Assembly: GCA_023459915.1 (NCBI GenBank)
Contig: JAEWSN010000129.1
Location: 1-15,505, forward strand
DNA: 15,505 bases
From: Bacillota bacterium
GTDB lineage: Bacteria; Bacillota; Clostridia; DSM-8532
Direction: 5' to 3'
Under the pieces are notes generated by a model, which was not told the DNA's origin, did no database searches, and worked only from the letters and a program-made list of their open reading frames with translations. This document shows, in pieces, positions 6,823-14,624 of this stretch (position 1 is its first letter; each line of letters begins with the position of its first letter). A program made the position numbers and the translations under genes.

Positions 6823-8195
6823 AATGGTTCAAACGGCATCAGGAAATATTGCTTGAAACGCAGGAAGCGCAGGAAAGTCAACGCCGCCTGCGGCAGGAGC
6901 TGGAGGTGGCCGCCAGCCAGATTGAAGCCGTCTCGCTGCAGCTTGGCGTACATGCCAGGGAAACCTCCGCCGTGTCACAAACCCTTCAGGAGAACGCGGA
7001 CACCATGCGGCAAGCCGGCCAGGCCGCCATCGAAGAGACGCGGCAGGCAGAAACGGCGGTTCAATCCGTATCACAGGGCCTTCGGGATTTGGGCCGCATG
7101 GCTGGCGTTTTGGCGCAGGATGGAAAATCCACAGGTGAACAGTTGGAGGAAGGCACGCAAAGTCTGCTTGCGGTCAGTACGGTCATGGGAGACATCCACC
7201 ACTCAAGCCTCGGGTTGACCATGCAAACCGAAAAACTGGCCGGATCCATCAAACGTATCGGAAGCATGCTCGATCTGGTGAGGCATATCGCGGCACAGAC
7301 CAATCTGCTCGCGCTCAATGCCGCCATTGAAGCCGCACGGGCGGGCGAAAGCGGACGCGGATTCTCCGTCGTTGCTGAGGAAATCCGGAAGTTGTCCACG
7401 GAGACGGACGCGGCTGTTACAGATATTGGGCATGCCATGACCGAGATCAACACGGAAATGTCACGTGCGGCGGCACTCTCACAGGATAACGCGCAGCGCG
7501 CAACCCAGGGGAAGGAACTGTCCGGCGGGATCCGTCGCAACCTGGACGGAATAGCCGATGCCTATGCCTCCGTCTCGGAGCAAATTCTGCACATGGAGGC
7601 CTCCCTGCAGCAAAGCCTGGCCCAAACGGCCATTGCACTGGATCGCATGGATACATCCAGCACACATGTGACGCAAACCATGGTTCGGATCGATCAGGTG
7701 CATGAGACCGTCCGCACCCAGGGGGAGGCGACCACCGAAACGCTGCAGCTGGCAGAACGACTTCATGGCGCAGTCTCCAGCCTGCAGACGCTGACCGGGC
7801 CGGAAAATGCGACCCTCAATGAATCTTTCGAACAGGAAAAAGCCACAGCTTACCGTTCCTCATTACGCTCACTGACGCGGGAGCCCGGCACACTTTGGCA
7901 ACTTGATGCCACGCATCACCGTGAAGCGCTTGAACACTGGATGTCCTTGTCCCCTTTTGTGGAGGCTGCATGGACCAATGACGCCAGCGGCAGGTTCATC
8001 GTTTCCATCCCGGAGGCCGGCATTGCCAACGCCGGCGCGCGGCGCTGGTTCCAGGAAAGCATGAAAGGGGAGGATTTCATCTCCCCCCCTTACATTTCGG
8101 CCATCACACATGGAACCTGTGTGACCGTTTCGTTCCCCATCCGTGATCCGAATGGATCCATTGTCGGTGTCCTCGGCTTTGACGTGCGGCTTTAG
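6819..8195 (+). CDS. Soluble methyl-accepting chemotaxis-type signalling protein with C-terminal PDC-like domain
   Basis: The ATG at 6819 overlaps the EAL stop codon (ATGA), with GGGAGG at 6806-6811, seven bases upstream. The product is 458 residues, has no membrane segment and is nearly all coiled coil to about residue 325. The conserved receptor hairpin tip is at about 154-192 (IAAQTNLLALNAAIEAARAG, then GRGFSVVAEEIRKL), the part that contacts CheA and CheW, so coupling to a chemotaxis-type kinase is expected. HAMP and N-terminal sensor domains are absent. Instead residues about 370-458 carry a PDC/Cache-like module (FVEAAWTNDASGRF, FISPPYIS, CVTVSFPI, GVLGFDV). The same layout ends the upstream EAL protein, which implies both respond to a related ligand. 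No CheR-docking pentapeptide is visible at the C-terminus. The reversed order (signalling domain first, sensor last) is unusual for this class. Confidence 0.93.
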   Translation: MKWFKRHQEILLETQEAQESQRRLRQELEVAASQIEAVSLQLGVHARETSAVSQTLQENADTMRQAGQAAIEETRQAETAVQSVSQGLRDLGRMAGVLAQDGKSTGEQLEEGTQSLLAVSTVMGDIHHSSLGLTMQTEKLAGSIKRIGSMLDLVRHIAAQTNLLALNAAIEAARAGESGRGFSVVAEEIRKLSTETDAAVTDIGHAMTEINTEMSRAAALSQDNAQRATQGKELSGGIRRNLDGIADAYASVSEQILHMEASLQQSLAQTAIALDRMDTSSTHVTQTMVRIDQVHETVRTQGEATTETLQLAERLHGAVSSLQTLTGPENATLNESFEQEKATAYRSSLRSLTREPGTLWQLDATHHREALEHWMSLSPFVEAAWTNDASGRFIVSIPEAGIANAGARRWFQESMKGEDFISPPYISAITHGTCVTVSFPIRDPNGSIVGVLGFDVRL

Positions 8196-8255
8196 TTCGG
8201 TTTTCGTGGGACTGTTGTGCGGCTGTTGTGTGACAGATACAGTGGAACCGTGCTA

Positions 8256-8317
8256 CCCACGCGGATAAACGCGCTGCCCAAGCGGATAAACGTGCCGCCC
8301 ATGCGGACAATATGCCT
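8256..8317. repeat. Three 21 bp degenerate tandem repeats at a convergent gene junction
   Basis: Units lie at 8256-8276, 8277-8297 and 8298-8317 (21, 21 and 20 bases) with a shared core CCCANGCGGAYAAACGYGCYG. Units one and two differ at only three or four positions; the third is more diverged and runs into the stop codon of the stalk-domain gene (8316-8318). The rest of the 120-base junction (8196-8315) has no clear intrinsic terminator for either gene. Confidence 0.75.
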
Positions 8318-8897
8318 ATTCCGCGGCTGCCGGCTGTTCGGAGACAATCGCGAGGGTGCCGTCTGCCTGTTGCGCGGCGAAGAAGGGCAGGGTCTCCGTG
8401 AAGAAGGCAATCGGCACATAGGTGCGATTTTCCTTGATCTCACTGGGGATGCCCAGCTTGCCCGGAGCCATCTTGCCGAAGGTGTAGACATCCTCGCCCG
8501 GGGTCAGTGTAACCCAGTGCGCACCGCGAATCATTTCAGCGGTGTTTGTTTCCGCAACCCAGTTCACCTGGTAGCCCATGCCTTCCATGATGGCGCGCAA
8601 CGGCACCATGACGTGCCCCGCCTCGGAGACGTATGGGGTTAGCCCCCCCAAGTCCAGCGCGGCACCATCCCATGTCACGGCGGTGGGGGCGACCGGCAGT
8701 TCCGCCGAAATCGGTACGGCCATGATGTACATCATGCCGTCCTCATACACGGGGTTGGGGTTCTCCGGATCGTACACAGCCGATACCGGGAGGGCGGCAA
8801 TCGCTTGAACCAACAGCAGCGCGGAGAGCGCGAGCGCGGCAAGGGTTCCTTTTTTACGGCTGGTGCTGTTGACTGAAACGGATTTGTTGCTTTTCAT
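8316..8897 (-). CDS. Secreted stalk-domain protein (copper amine oxidase N-terminal domain family)
   Basis: The ATG at 8897 has AAAGGAG seven bases upstream. The product is 193 residues: a basic N-terminus (KSNK..RKK), hydrophobic 18-34, and a signal peptidase I site after PVSA (37-40). The mature part holds one copper amine oxidase N-terminal type domain: HVMVPLRAIMEGMGYQVNW (95-113) is the hallmark, and ENRTYVPIAFFTETL (156-170) is the second conserved strand-helix. The family's name comes from eukaryotic enzymes; in Bacillota these domains occur on exported proteins and have no known copper or oxidase chemistry. No enzymatic domain is attached here, so it is probably a small structural or wall-associated protein. 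It stands alone, convergent with the receptor gene. Confidence 0.88.
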   Translation of the reverse strand: MKSNKSVSVNSTSRKKGTLAALALSALLLVQAIAALPVSAVYDPENPNPVYEDGMMYIMAVPISAELPVAPTAVTWDGAALDLGGLTPYVSEAGHVMVPLRAIMEGMGYQVNWVAETNTAEMIRGAHWVTLTPGEDVYTFGKMAPGKLGIPSEIKENRTYVPIAFFTETLPFFAAQQADGTLAIVSEQPAAAE

Positions 8898-9034
8898 GTT
8901 GACACTCCTTTTGTGATGGGTGATGGCACCGCCTGTGGCGGCCCATGTGTTTTTTGCTTGTACCCATCAGACGGGTCTCATGGAGGGGGCGGTTCACAAA
9001 AGGCGTGGAATGTCATGGGATTGTCATATTGCGC

Positions 9035-9053
9035 CGGCATTGGTTCAATGCCG
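9035..9053. other. Perfect 7 bp inverted repeat between the stalk-domain gene and the Fic remnant
   Basis: CGGCATT (9035-9041) and AATGCCG (9047-9053) flank a 5-base loop. Neither strand continues into a T tract, so it is not a convincing intrinsic terminator. It lies just beyond the Fic stop at 9068 and about 140 bases upstream of the stalk-domain start, so it could be a weak terminator or an operator. Confidence 0.3.
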
Positions 9054-9067
9054 AATCATGTTGACTT

Positions 9068-9615
9068 TTAGGGGTCATTATTTTGATGCCCACGATGCGC
9101 CTCTTGCGCAAAAACACGCAACTGCTTGCGACGCAACCCGGTTGACTCACCGCGGGAGCGTCTATACTCGCCATCCCAGGTGCGAACCGTCTGTGATTGA
9201 AGAAACTGTACCAGTGGCTTCAGGTCTTCTTCCGCATCATACGCCTCAAGCGCAGCGTAGTAAGCCTTGCGATCCTCCTCAAACAGCACGATGGGGGGTT
9301 CATGGTGGGACATCACCCAATAATTCAGGAGCATGCGCCCCACACGTCCATTCCCGTCGGCGAATGGATGTATGTACTCAAACCTTGCGTGCAGATAGGC
9401 TGCCGGAACCAACGGTTGTTCGAACAATGCCCGGTGACCCGCCCCTTCTCAAAGATTTCGCGTGTATCCTGGTAGGTGATGGCGCGATTCTCCAATTTCC
9501 CGGAGTGGTAGGCAAACAAGATACGAAAACGCGAAAGGGCAGTGTCAAAGGCCGCTTCTGTAGAAAACGGCTTCGCCCTCCAAAACGCGCAAATCTCCTG
9601 ATAGATTGTCGCCAT
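9068..9615 (-). pseudogene. Decayed Fic-family (AMPylase) gene: internal deletion and frame change
   Basis: The N-terminal piece starts at ATG 9615 (GGAGG eight bases upstream) and reads 63 codons in one frame: MATIYQEIC, then YHSGKLENRAITYQDTREIF. SGKLEN (38-43) fits the S/TxxxEG/N inhibitory helix motif of Fic proteins. Near 9425-9432 the homology jumps to another frame (LFEQPLVPAAYLHARFEYI) and continues to the stop at 9068 with a complete HPFADGNGRVGR motif and the usual tail (EDRKAYYAALEAYD). From memory of the family, about 100 residues normally separate GRVTG from the AAYLHARFEYIHPF helix, including the substrate-flap region. They are missing here, so this is a deletion plus frameshift, not a simple sequencing error. 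The gene begins 34 bases after the rfbB stop. Fic enzymes transfer AMP from ATP to target proteins, often as toxins; this copy should be inactive. Confidence 0.82.
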
Positions 9616-9649
9616 CCTTTCCACCTCCACATCCATCATATCATGGACA

Positions 9650-10723
9650 TCACGATGCCAAGGCCTGTGCCACGGTTCTTCGAAGCCCTTCCGCCATATC
9701 CACCACCGGTTCCCAGCCCAGTGCTTCGCGCAGCTTGGTCGCGTCCATGGCATACCGGCGATCATGGCCCGGCCGATCCGGCACATGGGCAATCAGGGAT
9801 TCCGGCTTGTGCAGCAGGGCCAACAGCTGTTTTACCAACGCCAAATTGATCAGCTCGGTTCCGCCGCCAATGTTGTAGACTTCTCCCGGCAGGCCATTGC
9901 GCAGCACCAGATCGATGGCGCGGCAATGGTCGTCCACATACAGCCAATCCCGCACCTGCAGCCCGTCACCATAGACCGGCAGCGGCCTGTCCGCCATGGC
10001 CCGCTGAATCATCAGCGGTATCAGTTTCTCCGGGTGCTGGTTCGGCCCATAGTTGTTTGAACACCGGGTGATGTTGGTGACCAATCCGTATGTGTTCGCA
10101 TAGGCACGCACCAGCAGATCCGCAGCCGCTTTCGACGCGGCGTAGGGATTGTTGGGCGCAAGCGGGGACGCTTCGGTGAACGCCCCCTGTGCACCCAAGG
10201 CGCCGTAGACCTCGTCGGTGGAGATTTGAACAAATTTGTGGTTGCCCCGAAAACCCGTGCACGAAGCGCCTGTCTCGATCACAGGGCGCACAGGTCGCAC
10301 AGCGCCCACCGTGCCGGTCTCGCCTGTACCGCCCAGCCACCACTTCCGGCACGCATCGAGCAGAGTTTGTGTGCCCAGCACATTCGTCCTCACGAACACG
10401 GCAGGGTCGTCAATCGCGCGATCCACATGGGTTTCCGCGGCAAAATGGACCACCGCGTCCGGGCAATACGCAGCGAAAACAGACTCCACCGCCGCCGCAT
10501 CACAGATGTCTCCCCTCATAAACAGATGGCGGGGATCTTCCATGACGGCGGCAAGGTTCTGGCGGGACCCCGCATAGGTGAGGTTGTCCAACGTGACGAT
10601 CCGGCTGCCCGGATGATTTTGCAGCATGAAAAGGACAAACCGGCTTCCAATGAAGCCGGCGCCACCCGTGACAAGGATTGTTTTGGGGGAAAAGGTTCTG
10701 CTGTCTGAGCCGGATTCATTCAT
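9650..10723 (-). CDS. rfbB: dTDP-glucose 4,6-dehydratase
   Basis: This is a 357-residue short-chain dehydrogenase with every hallmark of RfbB/RmlB: the NAD-binding TGGAGFIGS (19-27), DNLTYAG (46-52), HFAAETHVDR (93-102), the active-site STDEVYG (168-174), the catalytic YAASK (194-198), TRCSNNYGPNQHPEKLIP (219-236), DWLYVDDH (259-266) and DRPGHDRRYA (316-325). It converts dTDP-glucose to dTDP-4-keto-6-deoxyglucose, the second step toward dTDP-rhamnose and other deoxysugars. The ATG at 10723 has GAGGGG eight bases upstream. It is 109 bases downstream of wzz on the same strand, which suits a surface-polysaccharide operon. No rfbA, rfbC or rfbD lies in the window. An insert of about 30 Gly/Val/Pro/Arg-rich residues (about 130-160) lengthens the loop before KFVQISTDE and is not normal for the family. 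Confidence 0.95.
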   Translation of the reverse strand: MNESGSDSRTFSPKTILVTGGAGFIGSRFVLFMLQNHPGSRIVTLDNLTYAGSRQNLAAVMEDPRHLFMRGDICDAAAVESVFAAYCPDAVVHFAAETHVDRAIDDPAVFVRTNVLGTQTLLDACRKWWLGGTGETGTVGAVRPVRPVIETGASCTGFRGNHKFVQISTDEVYGALGAQGAFTEASPLAPNNPYAASKAAADLLVRAYANTYGLVTNITRCSNNYGPNQHPEKLIPLMIQRAMADRPLPVYGDGLQVRDWLYVDDHCRAIDLVLRNGLPGEVYNIGGGTELINLALVKQLLALLHKPESLIAHVPDRPGHDRRYAMDATKLREALGWEPVVDMAEGLRRTVAQALAS

Positions 10724-10831
10724 CGGGGCAACCCCTCGGGATCGATGGTTTCATTGGCACCAAGCAAAGACAATACCTTGCTTTCACGCCATCACCGACG
10801 ACGGCACATGCGCTTCCACAAAACACCGCGC

Positions 10832-12112
10832 TTAGGCCGTCTTTTTGCCGCTGTTCTTCCAATATTCAATGAAGAAGGCAAGGAACACACCCAGCATCAG
10901 GCCCAACACCGCCGCAATGGCCATGTTCAGCATCTTGCGGGGGCCGACGGGAGACGAGGAGGGCACCGCGTTCGAGGACAGGAGGATGTTGGTGGAGCTC
11001 ATCTGCGCGGCGGAAGCCACAATGACTTCCTTGTGCCGTTGCTGATAGGCGTTGAAGGTCTGCTGGGCCAAAGACTTGTCACGTTCGATGACCTGGTACT
11101 TGTACTCCTCCTGAGCCAGTTGCGCCTGGGCGGCGGAAAGCTTGTCTGTGATTTCCACAATCTTATCATTGAGCACGATGAGATTCTCGGTGTTCTCCAC
11201 CAGGCGGGACTGGATCTGCGCCATGTTCAGCGCATAGACCATGGACGGGATGCTGTCGCCATCGGCAGGGACCTGGAGGTTGAAGGAGGCGTTGTTTTCT
11301 TCACCATCAGGCGATTCACTGGTCATGGGAACTTCCAAGCTCGCGCCGGCATCCACCGTGGTGGCGGCCACGTCGTCATAGGCCGCCAGGATCTTCCGAT
11401 CCGCAATCACACGGTATTCCAGTTCCGTCACCTGGCTCTTGAAATCATTCAATTTGGAAATATACATGTCCACTTCGTTTTTCAGCACATCGATGCTCTT
11501 GCTGGAAGCCAGATAATTGGCCAGCTCCATCGCCTTCTCATCGAGTTTTTGCTGCTCGGCCAGGAGCTGCTCCTCGAGCATGGCCGCCAGCTGATCGCTC
11601 TGCTTGCGGTTGTTGTCCGTCATGAACGACACATAGACATTTCCCAGTGTGTTCGCGATATTCGCGGCCATCTCCGGATCCTTGTGGGTCACGGTAACGC
11701 CGATAAGGTTCGTGTTTTTGGTGTTGGAAATGGCAATCATGCCCAAAAGAGACTTGCGGGTGATGTAGGTGCCATCCTCTCCCCGCAAATCCAGCGTCTC
11801 AATGGTCTTTTGCAGCACCTGCGGCGCTGTGACCTGCTCCAGATACGTTTCCACGGTCATGGAGGGGAATTTGTTGTAGAACTCCACGATGGCATCGATA
11901 TTCTCCATGGAGTCTTCCTTGATGTTCGTGGGCGAAACCTGCAGCGTGGCCCTGGACTCATACGTGCTCTCCATGACGAAGAAGGACACCACGAAACCTA
12001 CAATGCAAAAGACGGCCGTGATGATGACAATAAGCCACTTTTGTCGCCAGAGCGCCTCAAGAAGCTCCCTGAGGCTGATTTCAGATTCCACGTTGTTCAC
12101 GTTCGGTTCCAT
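10832..12112 (-). CDS. Wzz-family polysaccharide chain-length regulator
   Basis: The start is ATG 12112, eight bases after GGAGG; longer in-frame starts back to 12184 lack a ribosome site and are rejected. The product is 426 residues. Residues 11-26 (EISLRELLEALWRQKW) form the typical cytoplasmic lead-in, the first membrane helix is about 27-46, and a long coiled-coil-rich external domain follows. The second membrane helix is about 394-415, preceded by a Pro/Gly-containing SSPVGPRK, the proline-rich motif of Wzz proteins. No tyrosine-kinase domain is fused. Such proteins set the length of exported polysaccharide chains together with a Wzy polymerase or ligase, and the neighbour at 12365-14515 is such a protein. 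Whether this one acts on capsule, teichuronic-type polymer or S-layer glycan cannot be told. Confidence 0.92.
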   Translation of the reverse strand: MEPNVNNVESEISLRELLEALWRQKWLIVIITAVFCIVGFVVSFFVMESTYESRATLQVSPTNIKEDSMENIDAIVEFYNKFPSMTVETYLEQVTAPQVLQKTIETLDLRGEDGTYITRKSLLGMIAISNTKNTNLIGVTVTHKDPEMAANIANTLGNVYVSFMTDNNRKQSDQLAAMLEEQLLAEQQKLDEKAMELANYLASSKSIDVLKNEVDMYISKLNDFKSQVTELEYRVIADRKILAAYDDVAATTVDAGASLEVPMTSESPDGEENNASFNLQVPADGDSIPSMVYALNMAQIQSRLVENTENLIVLNDKIVEITDKLSAAQAQLAQEEYKYQVIERDKSLAQQTFNAYQQRHKEVIVASAAQMSSTNILLSSNAVPSSSPVGPRKMLNMAIAAVLGLMLGVFLAFFIEYWKNSGKKTA

Positions 12113-12169
12113 TCCGTATTCCTCCATACAGCATCTGTCATGAATGCGGCAAATCAACAAGGCGGGCAA

Positions 12170-12225
12170 CCGGTGCCGTGACACCGGGAAAAGGCGGGAC
12201 GATGACAGATGTTAGAACCATCGTC
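12170..12225 (-). promoter_or_regulatory. Structured 5' leader of the wzz transcript (two hairpins)
   Basis: Two perfect inverted repeats lie between the extended -10 and the wzz start: GACGATG/CATCGTC (12198-12204 and 12219-12225, 14-base loop) and CCGGTG/CACCGG (12170-12175 and 12182-12187, 6-base loop). If transcription starts near 12228, the first would form right at the 5' end of the RNA. There is no T tract, so these are not terminators. Confidence 0.4.
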
Positions 12226-12234
12226 AACCCGACC

Positions 12235-12243
12235 ATTATATCA
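12235..12243 (-). promoter_or_regulatory. Extended -10 promoter upstream of wzz
   Basis: The minus strand reads TGATATAAT, a perfect TGnTATAAT extended -10 element. No recognisable -35 hexamer lies 16-18 bases upstream, which is usual for extended -10 promoters. It is about 123 bases before the wzz ATG and suggests that wzz-rfbB can be transcribed separately from the ligase gene. The 252-base gap 12113-12364 holds this promoter and the leader hairpins, and I see no convincing gene in it. Confidence 0.6.
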
Positions 12244-12364
12244 GGAAACCCCGGCGCGCGGTAGGCGAACAATGCTGATACAAGGATTTCCCGATTTCTG
12301 CGTTTTATGGCTTTTAACTGTTGCTTCCAATCCATGCTTTCACACAGTGGACTCCCGTCTTCAT

Positions 12365-14515
12365 TCATGGCTGCGACGCTGCTTGCCCCGGCTGCGTTGA
12401 AATCTGTGGCTTTGGCACCCGCCGTTCCGCATCCCGCAGCAAACCTGCACCCAAGCCCAATATCACCCAGAACACGGGTGCCACGGAAACCACACTGTCG
12501 TTGAACAGTCCTGCCACCGCATAGCCGACCACACCACACAGCAGGCCCGTCAAGAGCAGATTGTTTCGGGAAAATGCGTTGCGGTTGCGCAGGATTCCGG
12601 CCTTGCCATCCGCTTGCGCGGCCGGCACTTGCGATGCTTCACCAGCGTCAGAAACGTGAATTTCCCCCGTGAACAACGGTGCCATCCCGTGCACACGCAG
12701 CCCGAACCGCGCACGGAGGGCATCGAACCCGAAGGATACCAGCAGCCACAAAATCCCCAACAGTGAAATCAGGCCGGTATTCACCGCCACCTGCAGATAC
12801 CAGTTGTGCGGCTTGTCCACCACGATGTTGGCGGAGCGGAAGACATTGATCTTCCCGGCGATGTCCTGCTGCGGGAAGTAGACGGCATAGGTGTCCGGGC
12901 CATACCCCGTGAAGAGCGTATTGCCCAGCAAGGGGAAGGTTCTGGACCATATCCAGCCGCGGCCGGAAGCGAACTTCTCCCGCCCCGTGAAGCCGATGGC
13001 CGGGGCCGGCGTCACTTCCGTCCATGTGACGGACGGTTTGGGCTCATAGGTCATCACACCATTTTCATTCGCGAGCAGGAACCGATAGCTGCCCCAATTC
13101 ACACGCACCTGATTCCCGTTGACCAGCAGCCCGTATTCGGCATATCGGGGATCGAGAAAGGTCAGGGTACCATCCTGCCCATCGGTCCCATCCAGTTGCA
13201 ACGGACTGCCCTTGGTGTCGTAACAGATGAACGAAAGCGCATCCGGCGTTTTGTCCATCACCAGTTCCAATGCCTCGGTGCTGGTCTCGAATCGGAACCG
13301 GTTGTCCTTGAGGCGGACCTCCTTGACGTAGACCGGTTGATCCTCCAGCGGATCCTCCATACCGGGTTCCGGTTCCTGTCCGGGGAACAGTCCGGCCACA
13401 ACACCGCTGCCCGTCATGCTCTCATCCACGGGTTCGCGTCCCAGGGCAACCTGCAAGCTGTTGGGAAGCGTCCGCAGGAACTCCTCGGCGACTTTGCCGT
13501 TCGAGGCGCCATTCATCGCAAAAAAAGCGCCGCCCATCACAACAAGAATACCCAGCACCGGCAACCACTGCCGCACCAGCGTTTTGGGCTGAAGCAGCAC
13601 GAAAAGCGCCACGGCCACCGCACCACCGAGCAACCCCGCACGGGACATGCTTCCCAGCCACAACACAAACAGGGCCAGCACGGCGAGCAACCCGCCGAAG
13701 TAAGCCGCGGAACGCTCCCGGGCCCAGACAAGCGTCATGGCGCCGGCCACCGGCAACAGCAGGGAGGCATACGAACCCAGATAGTTCGGGTTGTAGACCG
13801 TGGTGTACATGATGTTGGCACCAAAATTGAAGGTGATGAACCGGAGGAACTGCTCAAAGGCCTTGGGCAGCATCAGGCGCTTGCCGAAATCGGTCTGGAA
13901 CAGGTCCATGCCAAGGAACTGCAGAATGCCAATCAGCGCCATCACGGCCGCGCCGGCAAAGACGCCAATCAGGATGACCCGCACCCATTTGGCGCGACGT
14001 GACAGGACAAACGCCGTGTAGGCCAATACCCCATAGGCCAGCAAGACCCACAAGCCCTCTGCCCGGTCCGCAAATCCGCCGAATGCAATCTCCGGCACCG
14101 CCGAGGACACACTGGAAAGGAACGCGAACATCAGGTACAGCAGCAGGGGCAGGAACAGGCGGGGCATTTCCAGCTTTTCCTGGGATTTCATCCGCCGAAG
14201 CAGGTGCAACAGCAACAGCCCCGACATGGAGGTGATGAGTGCGGCTGCCTTCCACCAGCTGAAAAAGTCCATGTGCTCATCCGAACCGGACCAGGCCGCC
14301 TGATGCGTGCCCGCCAGCGGAACCACCTTCAGGTACACAATCAGCGGCACCACGGCAGCACAAAACACCAACAGGACCAGCATGGCGATATCAATGCGTC
14401 GCACCGCCTGTTCGGGTGTTTCCGCACGCCAGGTTTCGAGGAAGCGTGGCAGGAACCACCCGCCGGGTCGGCGGGTGGTTCCTGTGTTTTTCGGTTTTCT
14501 TCGCTTGGGACTCAT
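12365..14515 (-). CDS. O-antigen ligase / Wzy-type polymerase family membrane protein
   Basis: I choose ATG 14515, which has GAAGGA six bases upstream, over the in-frame ATG at 14548. The product is 716 residues. After a basic N-terminus (MSPKRRKPK) there are about ten membrane helices from residue 42 on. Family motifs are VYNPNYLGSYASLLLPV (240-256), SMSRAGLLGG (289-298), GNTLFTGYGPDTYAVYFPQ (531-549) and PHNWYLQVAVNTGLISLLG (569-587), the WzyC signature. A long external loop (about 335-568) contains an extra beta-rich segment with DNRFRFETS, which enlarges the protein beyond the usual 400-500 residues. Such enzymes join or polymerise lipid-linked glycans at the outer membrane face. Lying next to wzz and rfbB, it probably polymerises or attaches a cell-surface glycan, possibly to the adjacent surface protein. 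Ligase versus polymerase cannot be decided from sequence. Confidence 0.9.
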   Translation of the reverse strand: MSPKRRKPKNTGTTRRPGGWFLPRFLETWRAETPEQAVRRIDIAMLVLLVFCAAVVPLIVYLKVVPLAGTHQAAWSGSDEHMDFFSWWKAAALITSMSGLLLLHLLRRMKSQEKLEMPRLFLPLLLYLMFAFLSSVSSAVPEIAFGGFADRAEGLWVLLAYGVLAYTAFVLSRRAKWVRVILIGVFAGAAVMALIGILQFLGMDLFQTDFGKRLMLPKAFEQFLRFITFNFGANIMYTTVYNPNYLGSYASLLLPVAGAMTLVWARERSAAYFGGLLAVLALFVLWLGSMSRAGLLGGAVAVALFVLLQPKTLVRQWLPVLGILVVMGGAFFAMNGASNGKVAEEFLRTLPNSLQVALGREPVDESMTGSGVVAGLFPGQEPEPGMEDPLEDQPVYVKEVRLKDNRFRFETSTEALELVMDKTPDALSFICYDTKGSPLQLDGTDGQDGTLTFLDPRYAEYGLLVNGNQVRVNWGSYRFLLANENGVMTYEPKPSVTWTEVTPAPAIGFTGREKFASGRGWIWSRTFPLLGNTLFTGYGPDTYAVYFPQQDIAGKINVFRSANIVVDKPHNWYLQVAVNTGLISLLGILWLLVSFGFDALRARFGLRVHGMAPLFTGEIHVSDAGEASQVPAAQADGKAGILRNRNAFSRNNLLLTGLLCGVVGYAVAGLFNDSVVSVAPVFWVILGLGAGLLRDAERRVPKPQISTQPGQAASQP
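14450..14484 (+). terminator. Perfect 15 bp hairpin inside the ligase gene, terminator-like on the plus strand
   Basis: The arms 14450-14464 (CAGGAACCACCCGCC) and 14470-14484 are perfect complements with loop GGGTC. On the plus strand the stem is followed by TGTTTTTCGGTTTT, which makes it look like an intrinsic terminator antisense to the ligase gene. On the minus strand it covers codons 11-22, just after the start. No plus-strand gene is upstream. It may stop antisense transcripts or control translation of the ligase. Confidence 0.5.
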
Positions 14516-14624
14516 GCCATATCCTTCTCTCACCGCTTTCATGTACATCGACCAACCCGGGCAAGTGGCTCGCAGCCGTTTGGTGCATCACACTGCCCGG
14601 AACAGTCCGCAATCAACGTGCGGC

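Noticed and set aside
8920..9849. 309-residue plus-strand open frame
   Set aside because: It crosses the antisense of both the Fic remnant and rfbB, with no recognisable domain or ribosome site.
10745..12181. 478-residue plus-strand open frame
   Set aside because: It is antisense to the Wzz gene, is extremely rich in His, Arg and Gly, and has no ribosome site or domain. It is a shadow of high-GC codon use.
12257..12265. CGCGGTAG, close to the ops element (GGCGGTAG) used by RfaH
   Set aside because: It lies on the opposite strand to the polysaccharide genes and upstream of their -10, so it could not be in the nascent transcript.
12806..14002. 398-residue plus-strand open frame
   Set aside because: It lies antisense to the ligase gene and has the same His/Gln/Arg-rich composition; the minus-strand protein has clear membrane helices and motifs.
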